Positions 8,096-16,921 are shown, numbered from the stretch's first letter. The stretch: DNA of 64,000 nt from Pandoraea terrae (GCF_902459695.1 NZ_CABPRZ010000008.1:62001-126000), one strand, 5' to 3'. The notes: generated by a model not told the origin, from the sequence alone. A program made the numbers and translations.

Positions 8096-8995
8096 TCAAT
8101 TTATTGACTGCGCCGACGGCAGGCTCAGGCGCACGCCGAGCAGCGCTTCGTAGAGTTCATTGACGCTGGTCGAGTCTTTGCCACCCAAGCCTTTCGCTCG
8201 CGCGGCGTTGTACGTTTGCAAAACCAGTTGCCCCAGCGGCATCGGCAGATTTGAGAATTCGTCAAGGCACAATTTGATGTCCTTGTGCATCAGGTCGATT
8301 GCGAAGTTCGCCGGACGCTCTTGGGTGAAGAGCGTCTTCGGCAGGTAGTCGAGCATCTTGCTGCCGGCCAAGCCTGCGGTCAGCACTTCGCACAGGACTT
8401 CGAGGTTCGCGCCAGCCTTTACGCTTGCGGTAAGGACTTCACCCAAGGCCACCGTATTGATGGCAGTCAGCAGGTTGTGGCTGAGTTTGGTAAGTTGGCC
8501 GGCCCCAGTGGGGCCGCAATGGACAACGCGACCCGCAAGCACGTCGAACACCGGATGCAGCTTTTGCAGAACATCGGCGGAGCCACCGACCATCAGCACC
8601 AGCTTGCCATTCTCGGCACCTGCGACGCCGCCGCTGACTGGCGAGTCCACGAAATGGACGCCCTGTTTGGCCGCTATTGCGGCGATTTCCTTGGTCGTTG
8701 CCGGGTCGACGGTGCTGAAGTCAACAATAATCGAGCCGTCAGAAGCCGATTTCAGAACACCGGTTTCGCCAAGAACGGCGTCCCGCAGGGTCTTGGGGCT
8801 CGGGAGACTAAGCAGGATTCTTTCGGCGCCTTGGGCGGCTTCCGCTGGGCTTCGGGAAGCAATCGCACCTTTCGACGCGAGCGCCTCGACCGCGGCCTGG
8901 CTCGGGTCGTACACACGCACTTCATGTCCTGCGGCGACCAACCGAGCAGCCATCCGGCCTCCCATGCGTCCCACACCGATGAATGCAACTTTCAT
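8096..8995 (-). CDS. 3-hydroxyisobutyrate dehydrogenase-family NAD(P)-dependent oxidoreductase
   Basis: 299 residues from the ATG at 8995, with GGAGA eight bases upstream. The N-terminus FIGVGRMGGRMAARL is the beta-hydroxyacid dehydrogenase nucleotide motif. DSPVSGGVAGAENGKL is the substrate loop (family signature D-x-P-V-S-G-G), and TKLSHNLL carries the catalytic Lys found in 3-hydroxyisobutyrate dehydrogenase and tartronate-semialdehyde reductase. It is the first gene of the minus-strand operon. A ~70-bp promoter element 126-195 bases upstream is nearly repeated in front of the ABC importer at 10538. Which hydroxyacid it oxidises is not determined by the sequence. Confidence 0.9.
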   Translation of the reverse strand: MKVAFIGVGRMGGRMAARLVAAGHEVRVYDPSQAAVEALASKGAIASRSPAEAAQGAERILLSLPSPKTLRDAVLGETGVLKSASDGSIIVDFSTVDPATTKEIAAIAAKQGVHFVDSPVSGGVAGAENGKLVLMVGGSADVLQKLHPVFDVLAGRVVHCGPTGAGQLTKLSHNLLTAINTVALGEVLTASVKAGANLEVLCEVLTAGLAGSKMLDYLPKTLFTQERPANFAIDLMHKDIKLCLDEFSNLPMPLGQLVLQTYNAARAKGLGGKDSTSVNELYEALLGVRLSLPSAQSIN

Positions 8996-9120
8996 TTCAA
9001 CTTTCTCCAACGAAAACCTGGTTATCAGGGCCGATTCGACGTGAGCGGGGGATGTCCGCAAACCCATGCCAATCAAGTGTTTCCTTTCTGTTTCGGCGCG
9101 GGATACGTGTCGGTGAGTTG

Positions 9121-9190
9121 AAATATAGGCAGACAAATTTAGAAAAAAAAGACGACACTTTTTGACGGCATAGGAAACTATCACTTACCA
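9121..9190 (-). promoter_or_regulatory. ~70-bp promoter/operator element, copy 1 (drives the minus-strand operon)
   Basis: Read on the minus strand this begins TGGTAAGT, then 26 bases, GTCGTC, a T-tract, and TGCCTA 19 bases after GTCGTC. Copy 2 at 10374-10443 (plus strand) has the same blocks with exactly the same spacing; I count about 48 identical bases out of 70 without gaps. Inside it is the inverted repeat ATAG-TTTC-CTAT, which suits a LysR-type site. It lies 126-195 bases ahead of the 8995 start and also upstream of the divergent LysR gene. I infer that the LysR protein binds both copies. Confidence 0.7.
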
Positions 9191-9224
9191 TTTAACCCGC
9201 CGGTCAATTCGTTGGGGATTGGAT

Positions 9225-10130
9225 ATGCTTCATCTTGCGCGTTTGCGGTTATTGCACGAGCTCTCCGTGCTGGGCACCATTTCCGCCGTGGCCGATGCGG
9301 TCCACTTGACGAGGCCCGCTGTCTCGCAACAGCTGGCTCAGTTGGAGGAGGACTTGGATACGGTCTTGATCGAGCGCTCTGGAAGAGGTGTTCAACTCAC
9401 GCCTGCTGGCCGGCGCCTGGTGGCGCGTGCGACTGACCTGTTCGCCCTGGTCGAAGATATCGAAGCCGAGGTCGCAGCAGCCAACGTCGAGGTGGCCGGC
9501 GAGGTCAGGATGTCAGCATTTGGTTCGCTGGCAAGCACAGTGGTGCCGCGTGCAATAAGTCAGTTGCTTGAGCAACACCCAAAACTGAGCGTGATATTCA
9601 CGGAACTTGAGCCATCCGAAGGGCTGCGAGCCGCAGCAGCCAAACAGACGGACCTGGCTATCGTCGACGATTTGGTCAACGCTGAAGCACTCGCTGACGT
9701 CTTGGAGTTCAACACCCTGTGCGTTGACCATTTTGACGCGGTGGTATCGGCGGACCATAAGCTCGCAGGGCGCAAGTCAATCCAATTGTCGGACTTGGCT
9801 CATGAGCGCTGGGCCCTGAATCAATCGGCGTCCACTTACCACACGTTCTTGCTGAATGCCTGCTATGCGGCGGGCTTCACGCCCAAAGTAACAGCGAGTA
9901 GTCGAAACACGGCCGTGACATTAGAAATGGTACGAACCGGCTGCGTTGTAGCCGTGCTTCCTCGCCTCGCTCTCAAGCTGGCGGAGACTGATGCAGATTT
10001 TTCCGTCATTCCCATTTCCCCCGTACTCAACCGTCGGGTCTTCGTTGCACTTCCAAGAGGAACCGCAAAACGGCCTGCGGTAGCCGCTGTGCTTGACGCA
10101 TTGCAACTGGCGGCGACGGAAGTCGTGTGA
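9225..10130 (+). CDS. LysR-type transcriptional regulator
   Basis: 301 residues from the ATG at 9225, with GGGGAT just upstream; a TTG two codons earlier is in frame. The N-terminal winged HTH is clear (TISAVADAVHLTRPAVSQQLAQLEE, written here in parts: AVADAVHLTRPAVSQQL), followed by a LysR substrate domain. The gene lies between, and is divergent from, the catabolic operon; the ABC importer genes lie downstream on its own strand after a ~400-base gap. The same long promoter element stands before both of those units, so this regulator is the obvious candidate to control them. The inducer is unknown, perhaps the imported amino acid. Confidence 0.9.
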   Translation: MLHLARLRLLHELSVLGTISAVADAVHLTRPAVSQQLAQLEEDLDTVLIERSGRGVQLTPAGRRLVARATDLFALVEDIEAEVAAANVEVAGEVRMSAFGSLASTVVPRAISQLLEQHPKLSVIFTELEPSEGLRAAAAKQTDLAIVDDLVNAEALADVLEFNTLCVDHFDAVVSADHKLAGRKSIQLSDLAHERWALNQSASTYHTFLLNACYAAGFTPKVTASSRNTAVTLEMVRTGCVVAVLPRLALKLAETDADFSVIPISPVLNRRVFVALPRGTAKRPAVAAVLDALQLAATEVV

Positions 10131-10373
10131 AGTGAGGCGTGCCCTCGAACGTTGGGCAATGCATGCACGTGCCATAGGTGAGCAGACCCTAGGATATTCC
10201 CTTAGCAACGAGGCGAGGGATGGGGGAAATTTACGGTGCATCCCGAGCGCAACACTCGGATGAATGAAATGTATTTCTTGCGGCGTCGGCTCCAAAAGCC
10301 GCATGAAATCTGGCCCTCTCTTTGGAACCGGGCTCGCCCTGAAGCAACAAACTTCCCGCCAACAAGTGTTGTT

Positions 10374-10443
10374 TGGTAAGTATTTCTTTCTTATCTGGAA
10401 AGAAATGGTCGTCTTTTTTTCTGCTTTTTGACTGCCTAGAGTT
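10374..10443 (+). promoter_or_regulatory. ~70-bp promoter/operator element, copy 2 (drives the ABC importer)
   Basis: It has the same blocks as copy 1 at identical spacing: TGGTAAGT at 10374, GTCGTC at 10408, a T7 tract and TGCCTA at 10433. It ends about 95 bases before the substrate-binding protein start. The rest of the 10131-10537 gap (about 400 bases) shows no convincing ORF. The conserved spacing over 65 bases argues for a protein-bound promoter rather than a chance repeat. Confidence 0.7.
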
Positions 10444-10537
10444 CCCTTACACCCACCTCGGGTGTTCATCCACTCAATTGGTTGCCGGCACCCAACAACA
10501 AGTCGTGCGCGAACCACAGTCAGAAGGAGTTCGGGGC

Positions 10538-11434
10538 ATGTTGCAAAGACTCACACAGGCAGTTTTATTTGTTGCGGCGAGTGCATTCACGCTCTCCACC
10601 AACGCGAGTGCAGCGGACACACTGGCAAAAATCAAGAGCACCGGTGAAATCCGCCTCGGCGTTCGAGACGCTTCTGTCCCGTTCTCGTTCCTCGACCAGA
10701 ACCAGAGCTACGTCGGATTCTCCGTCGACCTTTGTCACAAGGTCGTGGATAAGGTCAAACAAACGCTCAGCATTCCGGCGCTCAAAGTGACCAACGTTCC
10801 CGTCACGTCGGCGAATCGCATTGCCCTCGTCAACAACGGCAACGTTGACATTGAATGTGCCAGCACCGCGAACAGCCTCGACCGTCAGAAGCAAGTTGGA
10901 TTCTCGGTCGCGACTTTTGTGAGCCACACGCGTTGGCTGGTTAAGGCCAGCGCCGGGGTGAGGTCTGCTGCTGACTTGAAAGGCAAGACTGTTGTCTACA
11001 CGCAGGGGTCGAATGCACTGGGATTTGCAAAGGAAATCAGCGAGAAGAACAACCTGGACCTCAAGTTCATTCCCGCGCATGACCATGGCGAATCCATGCT
11101 TGTGCTGGAAAACGGACGCGCCGCAGCATTCATTGAAGATGACATTCTGCTGGCCGCCAAAAAAGCGGACGCAAAGGACCCCGGCGCATTCACCTTTCTA
11201 CCGGAGTCATACAACTCGCTCTACTACGGCCTGATGATTTCGAAGGATGACCCTGCCTTCAAGAAGGTCGTCGACGACACGCTTAAGGCGCTGATGAGCT
11301 CGGGCGAGTTCGACCAGATTTACAAGAAGTGGTTTGAGGGCTCCATCCCGCCACGTGGCATCAAGCTCAACTTCCCGATGAGCCAGGACCTCAAGGAGCG
11401 CGTCAAGGCTCCGAGCGATAAGGTCCCCGCGTAA
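10538..11434 (+). CDS. Polar amino-acid ABC transporter, periplasmic substrate-binding protein (GltI-like)
   Basis: 298 residues from the ATG at 10538, with AAGGAG eight bases upstream. Residues 1 to about 26 form a Sec signal peptide ending ASA. The mature protein starts with LAKIKSTGEIRLGVRDASVPFSF and, later, YVGFSVDLC, the typical start of family 3 solute-binding proteins. The overall layout resembles the glutamate/aspartate-binding protein GltI (DEBP). The downstream genes encode two permeases and an ATPase. It shares a promoter element with the DUF4392 operon, so the ligand is likely to be an acidic amino acid or analogue that the operon degrades (inference). Confidence 0.9.
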   Translation: MLQRLTQAVLFVAASAFTLSTNASAADTLAKIKSTGEIRLGVRDASVPFSFLDQNQSYVGFSVDLCHKVVDKVKQTLSIPALKVTNVPVTSANRIALVNNGNVDIECASTANSLDRQKQVGFSVATFVSHTRWLVKASAGVRSAADLKGKTVVYTQGSNALGFAKEISEKNNLDLKFIPAHDHGESMLVLENGRAAAFIEDDILLAAKKADAKDPGAFTFLPESYNSLYYGLMISKDDPAFKKVVDDTLKALMSSGEFDQIYKKWFEGSIPPRGIKLNFPMSQDLKERVKAPSDKVPA

Positions 11435-11450
11435 GCACTCCTGTCCGCAC

Positions 11451-11468
11451 GGGCAGCCGGGGCTGCCC
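11451..11468 (+). terminator. Intercistronic hairpin (attenuator-like)
   Basis: GGGCAGC and GCTGCCC pair around a CGGG loop just after the substrate-binding protein stop, with no T-tract. Such hairpins often protect or partly terminate the binding-protein part of ABC operon transcripts, giving more binding protein than permease. Confidence 0.5.
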
Positions 11469-11485
11469 TCACTCATCAACCTGTC

Positions 11486-12223
11486 ATGCAATTGCTATTC
11501 GAAACTACCATCGACGGTGGACGTTACATCGACTGGCTGCTCTCGGGGCTTCGCTGGACGATGTTTCTGTGGTTTGGTGGAGCCGTCATCGCGACCACTT
11601 TCGGCATCGTGATTGGATGTGGTCGGACTGCCCGCAGTGCAACGTTCCGCTTCCTGTCTCGTGCGTATGTGCAAGTATTTCGAAATGTTCCATTGTTGGT
11701 CCAAGCATTCCTCTGGTATTTCGTTCTACCAGAACTGTTGCCGACACAAATCGGAACGGCCATCAAGCAGATGCCCCCACCGTGGGCAAGCTTGCTGCCG
11801 GCGTTGGTGGCCGTCGGTTTGTACACCGGCGCCCGGGTCGCAGAGCAAATTCGCTCGGGCATCCAATCGTTGCCGAGCGGCCAGCGGGAGGCAGCGTTCG
11901 CCTTGGGGCTATCCGGCTTCACCACCTATTCATGCGTTCTCGTGCCGCAGGCGTTGCGCACGATGGCCCCCTCGCTGACCAGTGAGGCCCTCGCACTTCT
12001 GAAAAACACTTCCGTGGCAATGACGATTGGTCTGCTGGAGCTTACCGCGCAAGCCCAGCAAATGAATGAGTTCACGTTCCGTACCTTCGAATCGTTTAGC
12101 GCGGTGACATTGACGTACTTCGCATTGTCGCTTGTTATCTACTGGTGTGCCGAGCTCATCATTAGGCGTTTCGCTACGACGCGGAAACATCCTGGCCTGC
12201 GCAACACCCCGGAGAGAACATGA
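11486..12223 (+). CDS. Polar amino-acid ABC transporter permease 1 (GltJ-like)
   Basis: 245 residues with about five hydrophobic helices. The cytoplasmic EAA loop is seen as SGQREAAFALGLSGF (near residues 131-145), and the N-terminal block around RAYVQVFRNVPLLVQAFLW is typical of HisM/GltJ-type permeases. Its stop overlaps the start of the second permease (ATGATGTC), so the two are coupled. It pairs with permease 2 and the ATPase to form an importer for the upstream binding protein. The start ATG at 11486 has only a weak ribosome site. Confidence 0.9.
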   Translation: MQLLFETTIDGGRYIDWLLSGLRWTMFLWFGGAVIATTFGIVIGCGRTARSATFRFLSRAYVQVFRNVPLLVQAFLWYFVLPELLPTQIGTAIKQMPPPWASLLPALVAVGLYTGARVAEQIRSGIQSLPSGQREAAFALGLSGFTTYSCVLVPQALRTMAPSLTSEALALLKNTSVAMTIGLLELTAQAQQMNEFTFRTFESFSAVTLTYFALSLVIYWCAELIIRRFATTRKHPGLRNTPERT

Positions 12224-12948
12224 TGTCTTTTGACTTCAGTGCGATTGTGGCGGCGCTTCCGTATCTTGGAAAGGGCATGCTGTTTACGCTGCAACTCACA
12301 ATAGTTGCCTTTCTTGGTGGTCTGCTGATGGGTACGGTACTGGCGGTGCTACGTCATATCCAGATGCCAATTCTGGACAAGGTCATCTGGGCATACGTGA
12401 CTGTGATGCGGTCCATCCCCCTCATTATGGTCCTGTTCTGGTTCTTCTTTTTGGTGCCTGTCGTTCTGCGGGCGTTGTCGCCTACAGGGATGTCGGTATC
12501 CGTTAGCCCCCAATTGACGGCATTCGTGACCTACACGCTGTTCGAGGCCGCATATTTCTGCGAAATCATTCGCTCGGGCTTACTGTCGGTGCCGCGCGGC
12601 CAGTATGAGGGTGCCAAGGCACTCGGCCTATCGACATGGCACACGTTCACGCTGGTTATCGTGCCGCAGGCGCTAAAGGCAGTTGTGCCCGTCATGGTGA
12701 CCCAAGCAGTCATCCTGTTTCAAGACACGTCACTGGTGTATGTACTCTCACTTACCGACTTCGTCGGCGCTGCCTCGAAGATTGCGCAGCGAGACGGGAA
12801 GCTCGTTGAGTTCTACACCTTCGCGGCAGTCGTCTACTTCGTCGCGTGCTCGCTGTTTGCGGAAATCTCCGACTATCTGCGTAACAAGCGGCAGGCGCGC
12901 GGCTCGCTCCGCGTTCCGTCTGCCGTCGCTGCAAATGTTGGCACCTAA
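12220..12948 (+). CDS. Polar amino-acid ABC transporter permease 2 (GltK-like)
   Basis: 242 residues of the HisM/GltK type. TVMRSIPLIMVLFWFFF matches the conserved helix region, and RGQYEGAKALGLSTW (near 126-140) is the EAA loop that contacts the ATPase. GGAGAG lies just upstream of the ATG at 12220, and an ATG three bases further on is also possible. It overlaps permease 1 by four bases. It should form the membrane heterodimer of the importer. Confidence 0.9.
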   Translation: MMSFDFSAIVAALPYLGKGMLFTLQLTIVAFLGGLLMGTVLAVLRHIQMPILDKVIWAYVTVMRSIPLIMVLFWFFFLVPVVLRALSPTGMSVSVSPQLTAFVTYTLFEAAYFCEIIRSGLLSVPRGQYEGAKALGLSTWHTFTLVIVPQALKAVVPVMVTQAVILFQDTSLVYVLSLTDFVGAASKIAQRDGKLVEFYTFAAVVYFVACSLFAEISDYLRNKRQARGSLRVPSAVAANVGT

Positions 12949-12976
12949 AGAATACCGTGCATGCCAGGAGCTTGAA

Positions 12977-13729
12977 TTGAACTCGACTGATATTCCTGTG
13001 GTGGAGCTTGCCGCGCTGACCAAGAAGTTTGGGACACACACGGTGCTCCATGACGTAAACCTGAAAGTCTATGCCGGGCAAAAGGTCGTAATTTGTGGCC
13101 CATCGGGGTCAGGGAAATCAACTCTCATCCGTTGCATTAATGGCCTCGAGGACATCGATGGCGGCGAAGTGGTAGTGCGCGACCCGCAAAGCGGCGAGCG
13201 GTATAGCAAATCGCTCGACGTGCGTCGTCATGTCGGGATGGTGTTCCAGAGTTTCAACCTTTTCCCTCACTACAGCGTGCTCAAGAACTGCATGCTGGCG
13301 CCAATGAAGGTTGGGGGTCTAAACCACGAGAGGGCCGAGCAGATTGCCTTGGCGCTGCTGAATAAGGTGCGCGTTGGCAATCAAGCTGACAAGTACCCTC
13401 CGCAGCTTTCGGGGGGGCAACAGCAGCGTGTAGCCATTGCTCGAGCCCTCTGCATGAGCCCGTCGGTAATGCTCTTTGACGAGCCGACCTCGGCCCTTGA
13501 CCCCGAGATGGTGAAGGAGGTGTTGGATACTATGGTGACGCTTGCAGCAGAAGGAATGACCATGCTGTGCGTGACTCACGAAATGTCTTTCGCGCGCCGA
13601 GTGGCTGACCGAATTATCTTTGTGGACGGTGGAAGAATTGTGGTGGACGCCCCGCCGGATGAGTTCTTCGGCGATGCAACGCATCCTCGGGTACGGGAAT
13701 TTCTTGGACAAGTTTTGACCCCGGTGTGA
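12977..13729 (+). CDS. Polar amino-acid ABC transporter ATP-binding protein (GltL-like)
   Basis: About 250 residues with all ABC motifs: Walker A GPSGSGKST, Q-loop VFQSFNLFPH, signature LSGGQQQRVAIARAL, Walker B VMLFDEPTSALDP and a switch His in CVTHEM. I chose a TTG at 12977 because AGGAG lies six bases upstream and the protein then has the family's usual length; an in-frame ATG at 12935 would overlap the end of permease 2. It energises the importer. The next 150 bases hold no recognisable terminator. Confidence 0.88.
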   Translation: MNSTDIPVVELAALTKKFGTHTVLHDVNLKVYAGQKVVICGPSGSGKSTLIRCINGLEDIDGGEVVVRDPQSGERYSKSLDVRRHVGMVFQSFNLFPHYSVLKNCMLAPMKVGGLNHERAEQIALALLNKVRVGNQADKYPPQLSGGQQQRVAIARALCMSPSVMLFDEPTSALDPEMVKEVLDTMVTLAAEGMTMLCVTHEMSFARRVADRIIFVDGGRIVVDAPPDEFFGDATHPRVREFLGQVLTPV

Positions 13730-13880
13730 TGCGAGCAACTCAGCCGATGCGAGCCTTGCCCCGCATGCGTTGTCTCGAACTATTAGCATCGAGTCGGGGT
13801 GTCGCATATGTTTCTCCTGAAGGGCTTCTGGCAAGGTCCCCCCAGGCGTCTAACTGCGGCCGTTACGCGATTCGTACGAA

Positions 13881-14675
13881 TCACCCCATCACGAAGCGCT
13901 GTCCGTCATCCACCGAAAGCGTCGCACCGGTCATGAAATCGCTTCTCGGCGATGCGAGCAGCAACAACGCACCGTCGAGCGCTTCTGGCGTGCCGAGCCT
14001 TCGGCGCGGCAGTCCTTCGACAATCTTCTTGCCGGCCGGCGTCTGAAGCATCGCGCGATTGATGTCGGTCTCGATGAAACCAGGATTGATCGCGTTGACG
14101 TTGATGCCGTAACTTGCCCATTCGTGAGCCATCGACCGGGTCAGATGTTCGAGCGCCGCTTTGCTCGCGCCATAGATCGACAGATTCGGCGTGTGCGTTT
14201 GCGCAGCGAGCGAGCAGATGTTGATAATGCGTCCCGGCAGCGTGCTTGCGATCAGCCGTCGCGCGAACGCCGTTGCCGTGAGAAGCGCGGCCTTCGTATT
14301 GACGCCAAACACACGGTCGAACATTTGTGCGTCGACATCGATCAACGCGGCTCGACCGCCTGTGCCCGCATTGTTGACGAGCGCCCAGAGCGGCGCCATC
14401 GTTCGCTGGATTTCGTCGAACGCGAGATCCACCGCCGACGGTTCCGAGACATCCACCGGGAAGTGGCGCGCGACGCCGCCGTCCCGCACGATCATGTCTT
14501 CCGTCTCCTTCAGCGGGTCGGCTCGCCGGCCCAACAGCGCGACCTGCGCGCCGGCTGCGGCCAGCGTGCGCGCCGCCTGCCGGCCCAGGCCCGATCCTGC
14601 ACCGGTGACGACCGCCGTCAGACCTGACAGGTCGAGGTGTCGGCCGGCCACACGCTGCGTATTCGTCGAAATCAT
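13881..14675 (-). CDS. SDR-family oxidoreductase
   Basis: 264 residues from the ATG at 14675, with GGAGA seven bases upstream. Classical short-chain dehydrogenase motifs are present: VVTGAGSGLGRQAA (cofactor binding), NNAGTGG, a catalytic Ser in ICSLAAQ, and Y-x-x-x-K in YGASKAALEHL. The C-terminus INPGFIETDINRAM is also typical. Such enzymes oxidise or reduce secondary alcohols or ketones with NAD(P). It follows the LysR gene on the same strand after a 278-base gap, next to the glutarate genes. A direct role in glutarate breakdown is not known for this family, so its substrate is open. Confidence 0.88.
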   Translation of the reverse strand: MISTNTQRVAGRHLDLSGLTAVVTGAGSGLGRQAARTLAAAGAQVALLGRRADPLKETEDMIVRDGGVARHFPVDVSEPSAVDLAFDEIQRTMAPLWALVNNAGTGGRAALIDVDAQMFDRVFGVNTKAALLTATAFARRLIASTLPGRIINICSLAAQTHTPNLSIYGASKAALEHLTRSMAHEWASYGINVNAINPGFIETDINRAMLQTPAGKKIVEGLPRRRLGTPEALDGALLLLASPRSDFMTGATLSVDDGQRFVMG

Positions 14676-14953
14676 CGTTATTCTCCGTCTAACAAGTGCG
14701 CGGCCGTGCCGGTCGCGGCGCTGCAATACTGATGAAGCGGTTGCGCTCAGGTCAACGCCACGCCTGCACCATCCATGGATGGATGCCCGCAGTCTAAGGT
14801 CCCTGATGCATGCCTGACTTGACGATTCCTGCCATGCGCTTATCAATTTCCGACACTCGATCGATGTGACCCCCCACGCGTCTCCACGCCTCGGCGCATA
14901 CACGAGCAATGCGTGCGCCGAATCGGAAGCCTTACCTGGCCGGACGGGGTTCG

Positions 14954-15883
14954 CTAACGCGTCGTGCGGTGCGTCCCCAGACGCTTCGGGAGGCCACCGT
15001 ATGACAACGCGACATCGATGAACGCCATCACGCACGGCGAATGCTCGCGAACACGATAGGCCACCGCGAGTTCGACCTGTTCGTCGAAGTCGCTTAACGG
15101 TTTGAACACCACGCCGGGTTGGGCGAATCCTCCGATGGATTGAGGCACAAGGGCTACGCCGTAGCCCGCTGATGCCATGCTGACCGCGGTAATGAAATCG
15201 TTGACCCGATACTCCGGTTGCGCATCGAACCCACCCACGCGACCGAGTCTGGCGAGGGCTTCCGCGAAGCCGGCCGCCTCGTTGAACTGTGGCGCGATGA
15301 ATGACGCCCCCCGCAACTGGGACGTCGTCACAGCCTTCGCGCGCGCGAGGGGGCTGTCCGCCGGCAGTGCAATCAGCAAGCGTTCGCGCTGAACGACTTT
15401 GGCTGTCACCCCGTCGGGATAGTGGGCGCGAGGCCGAATAAAGCCGACATCGATACTCCCATCCGACAAACGCTCCAGTTGCGTCGGTGTTTCCATCACC
15501 ACAATGTGCATGCGCACGTCCGGACTCGTGGTTCTGAAAGCCTTGAGCGTATCGGGCAGCAGCCCGGTCGTTACGGCCGATCCGATATAGCCGAGCGCAA
15601 CGTTACCGGCTTCCCCTCTCGCAGCCAAACGTCCAATGCGGTCGGCACGCTCCAGTTGCCGCAATGCCGCCTTGGCTTCGACCAGAAAAACATCGCCCGC
15701 ATCGGTGAGCGTGATCGCCGCGCGTTTGTTGCGGTTGAGCAACCGTACGCCAAGATCGGTTTCCAGTCGCTTGATTTGCTGACTGAGCACGGATTGTGCA
15801 ATGTCGAGCCGGTCGGCTGCGCGCGCGAAGTGCAAATCCTCGGCCAACACGACGAACAGCTTGAGTTGTCGGCTATCGATCAT
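14954..15883 (-). CDS. LysR-type regulator, divergent from csiD-lhgO
   Basis: 309 residues. The N-terminus SRQLKLFVVLAEDLHFARAADRL and QSVLSQQIKRLE is a standard LysR wHTH; the rest is an effector-binding domain. It is divergent from csiD across 102 bases that contain the inverted repeat ATAAAA-N5-TTTTAT, a reasonable LysR site. In Pseudomonas putida and E. coli the csiD operon is controlled by the GntR-type protein CsiR, so a LysR gene in this place is a different arrangement. The inducer could be glutarate or 2-hydroxyglutarate (inference). Confidence 0.88.
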   Translation of the reverse strand: MIDSRQLKLFVVLAEDLHFARAADRLDIAQSVLSQQIKRLETDLGVRLLNRNKRAAITLTDAGDVFLVEAKAALRQLERADRIGRLAARGEAGNVALGYIGSAVTTGLLPDTLKAFRTTSPDVRMHIVVMETPTQLERLSDGSIDVGFIRPRAHYPDGVTAKVVQRERLLIALPADSPLARAKAVTTSQLRGASFIAPQFNEAAGFAEALARLGRVGGFDAQPEYRVNDFITAVSMASAGYGVALVPQSIGGFAQPGVVFKPLSDFDEQVELAVAYRVREHSPCVMAFIDVALSYGGLPKRLGTHRTTR

Positions 15884-15902
15884 TTTTAATCTCGATTTAC
15901 GA

Positions 15903-15919
15903 ATAAAAATTCATTTTAT
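15903..15919. promoter_or_regulatory. Candidate LysR operator between LysR gene and csiD
   Basis: Perfect 6-bp inverted repeat ATAAAA / TTTTAT around five bases, in the AT-rich middle of the 102-base divergent spacer. It has the size and symmetry of a LysR T-N11-A type site. Binding has not been shown. Confidence 0.4.
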
Positions 15920-15985
15920 GCGTATTTATCGAATTACAAATAGGGAGTCAAATAATCGTCACATTTCCCTTGGAAGAACACCGTC

Positions 15986-16921
15986 ATGAGCTCTGTCACA
16001 GCATTACCGAAGGCCGCCTCCGTCGATCCGCAACTGACGTTTTCGATTGATCGCCATCCGCATCATGAGCGCCTGCGTCACATCACGGTGCGCCCTGACG
16101 CGTTGCGGGCATTCTTCGCCGCAGTCAAAGACGTCGAACTCCAGAATCTCGAATACGTACCCTTCATGCGCTTCATGCTGGCGCAGGCGCTCGAGCGCAC
16201 CGTCGGCGCCGCTTTTGCGCCCGCCCTTCGCAAACTCGCGCAGGACCGATCCACCGGAGGCTTCACGCTGGGCGTTCTGAACGTCACCGATGATCATCGC
16301 GATTTCGTGCGCTTCGGCACAGCCGTCGGCTACCTGCTCGGACCCGCGAACCACGACGCCATGTCGGGCACGTACTACGCCCGCTTCCTCGTGAAGGACA
16401 CCGACCACAGCGACTCCTATCTGCGCCAGGCATACCGCCTGTTCACGCTCCACACAGACGGCACCTTTGTCGACGAGCCGACCGAATGGCTGCTCATGAT
16501 GAAGTTCGCGGAAGAGAACGCCGTCGGCGGCGAGTCGCGCTTCATGCATATCGACGACTGGAGCGAGCGGGACGATTTCCTTAACGATCCGCTCGCCACC
16601 CGGCCGTTTCTCTACAAGGCACCGGGTTCGAAGAACGTCAACGCGCAAATCGAACGGCCCGTTTTTTTCCAGAGCGAGTACGGTCTGTCGATGTCGTTCA
16701 TCGATCAGTTCGTGCAACCCCGCTCGTCAGCCGAAGCGGTTTACCTGCATAACTTGTCTGCATCCATGGAAGCGGCGTCCGCGACGCGCGAAGTACCGCT
16801 TCCCGTGGGCGATCTCGTGGTCCTCAATAACTATTTCTGGCTGCATGGCCGGGCGCCGTTCCAGAAGCATCCGGCACTGCACCGTGAGTTGATGCGCCAA
16901 CGTGGAGTGTTTGCAAAATGA
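15986..16921 (+). CDS. glaH: Glutarate 2-hydroxylase (CsiD/GlaH), Fe(II)/2-oxoglutarate-dependent
   Basis: 311 residues, close to the usual CsiD length (about 325 in E. coli). The iron ligands are seen as H156-T-D158 in TLHTDGTF and a distal His near 287 in NNYFWLHGRAPF; basic residues after that should bind 2-oxoglutarate. The enzyme hydroxylates glutarate to L-2-hydroxyglutarate, giving succinate and CO2 from 2-oxoglutarate. The stop overlaps the lhgO start by ATGA, so both are made together. Glutarate is an end product of lysine (cadaverine or aminovalerate) breakdown. GGAAG precedes the ATG. The upstream 5-aminovalerate genes (gabT/gabD) are not in this window. Confidence 0.92.
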   Translation: MSSVTALPKAASVDPQLTFSIDRHPHHERLRHITVRPDALRAFFAAVKDVELQNLEYVPFMRFMLAQALERTVGAAFAPALRKLAQDRSTGGFTLGVLNVTDDHRDFVRFGTAVGYLLGPANHDAMSGTYYARFLVKDTDHSDSYLRQAYRLFTLHTDGTFVDEPTEWLLMMKFAEENAVGGESRFMHIDDWSERDDFLNDPLATRPFLYKAPGSKNVNAQIERPVFFQSEYGLSMSFIDQFVQPRSSAEAVYLHNLSASMEAASATREVPLPVGDLVVLNNYFWLHGRAPFQKHPALHRELMRQRGVFAK

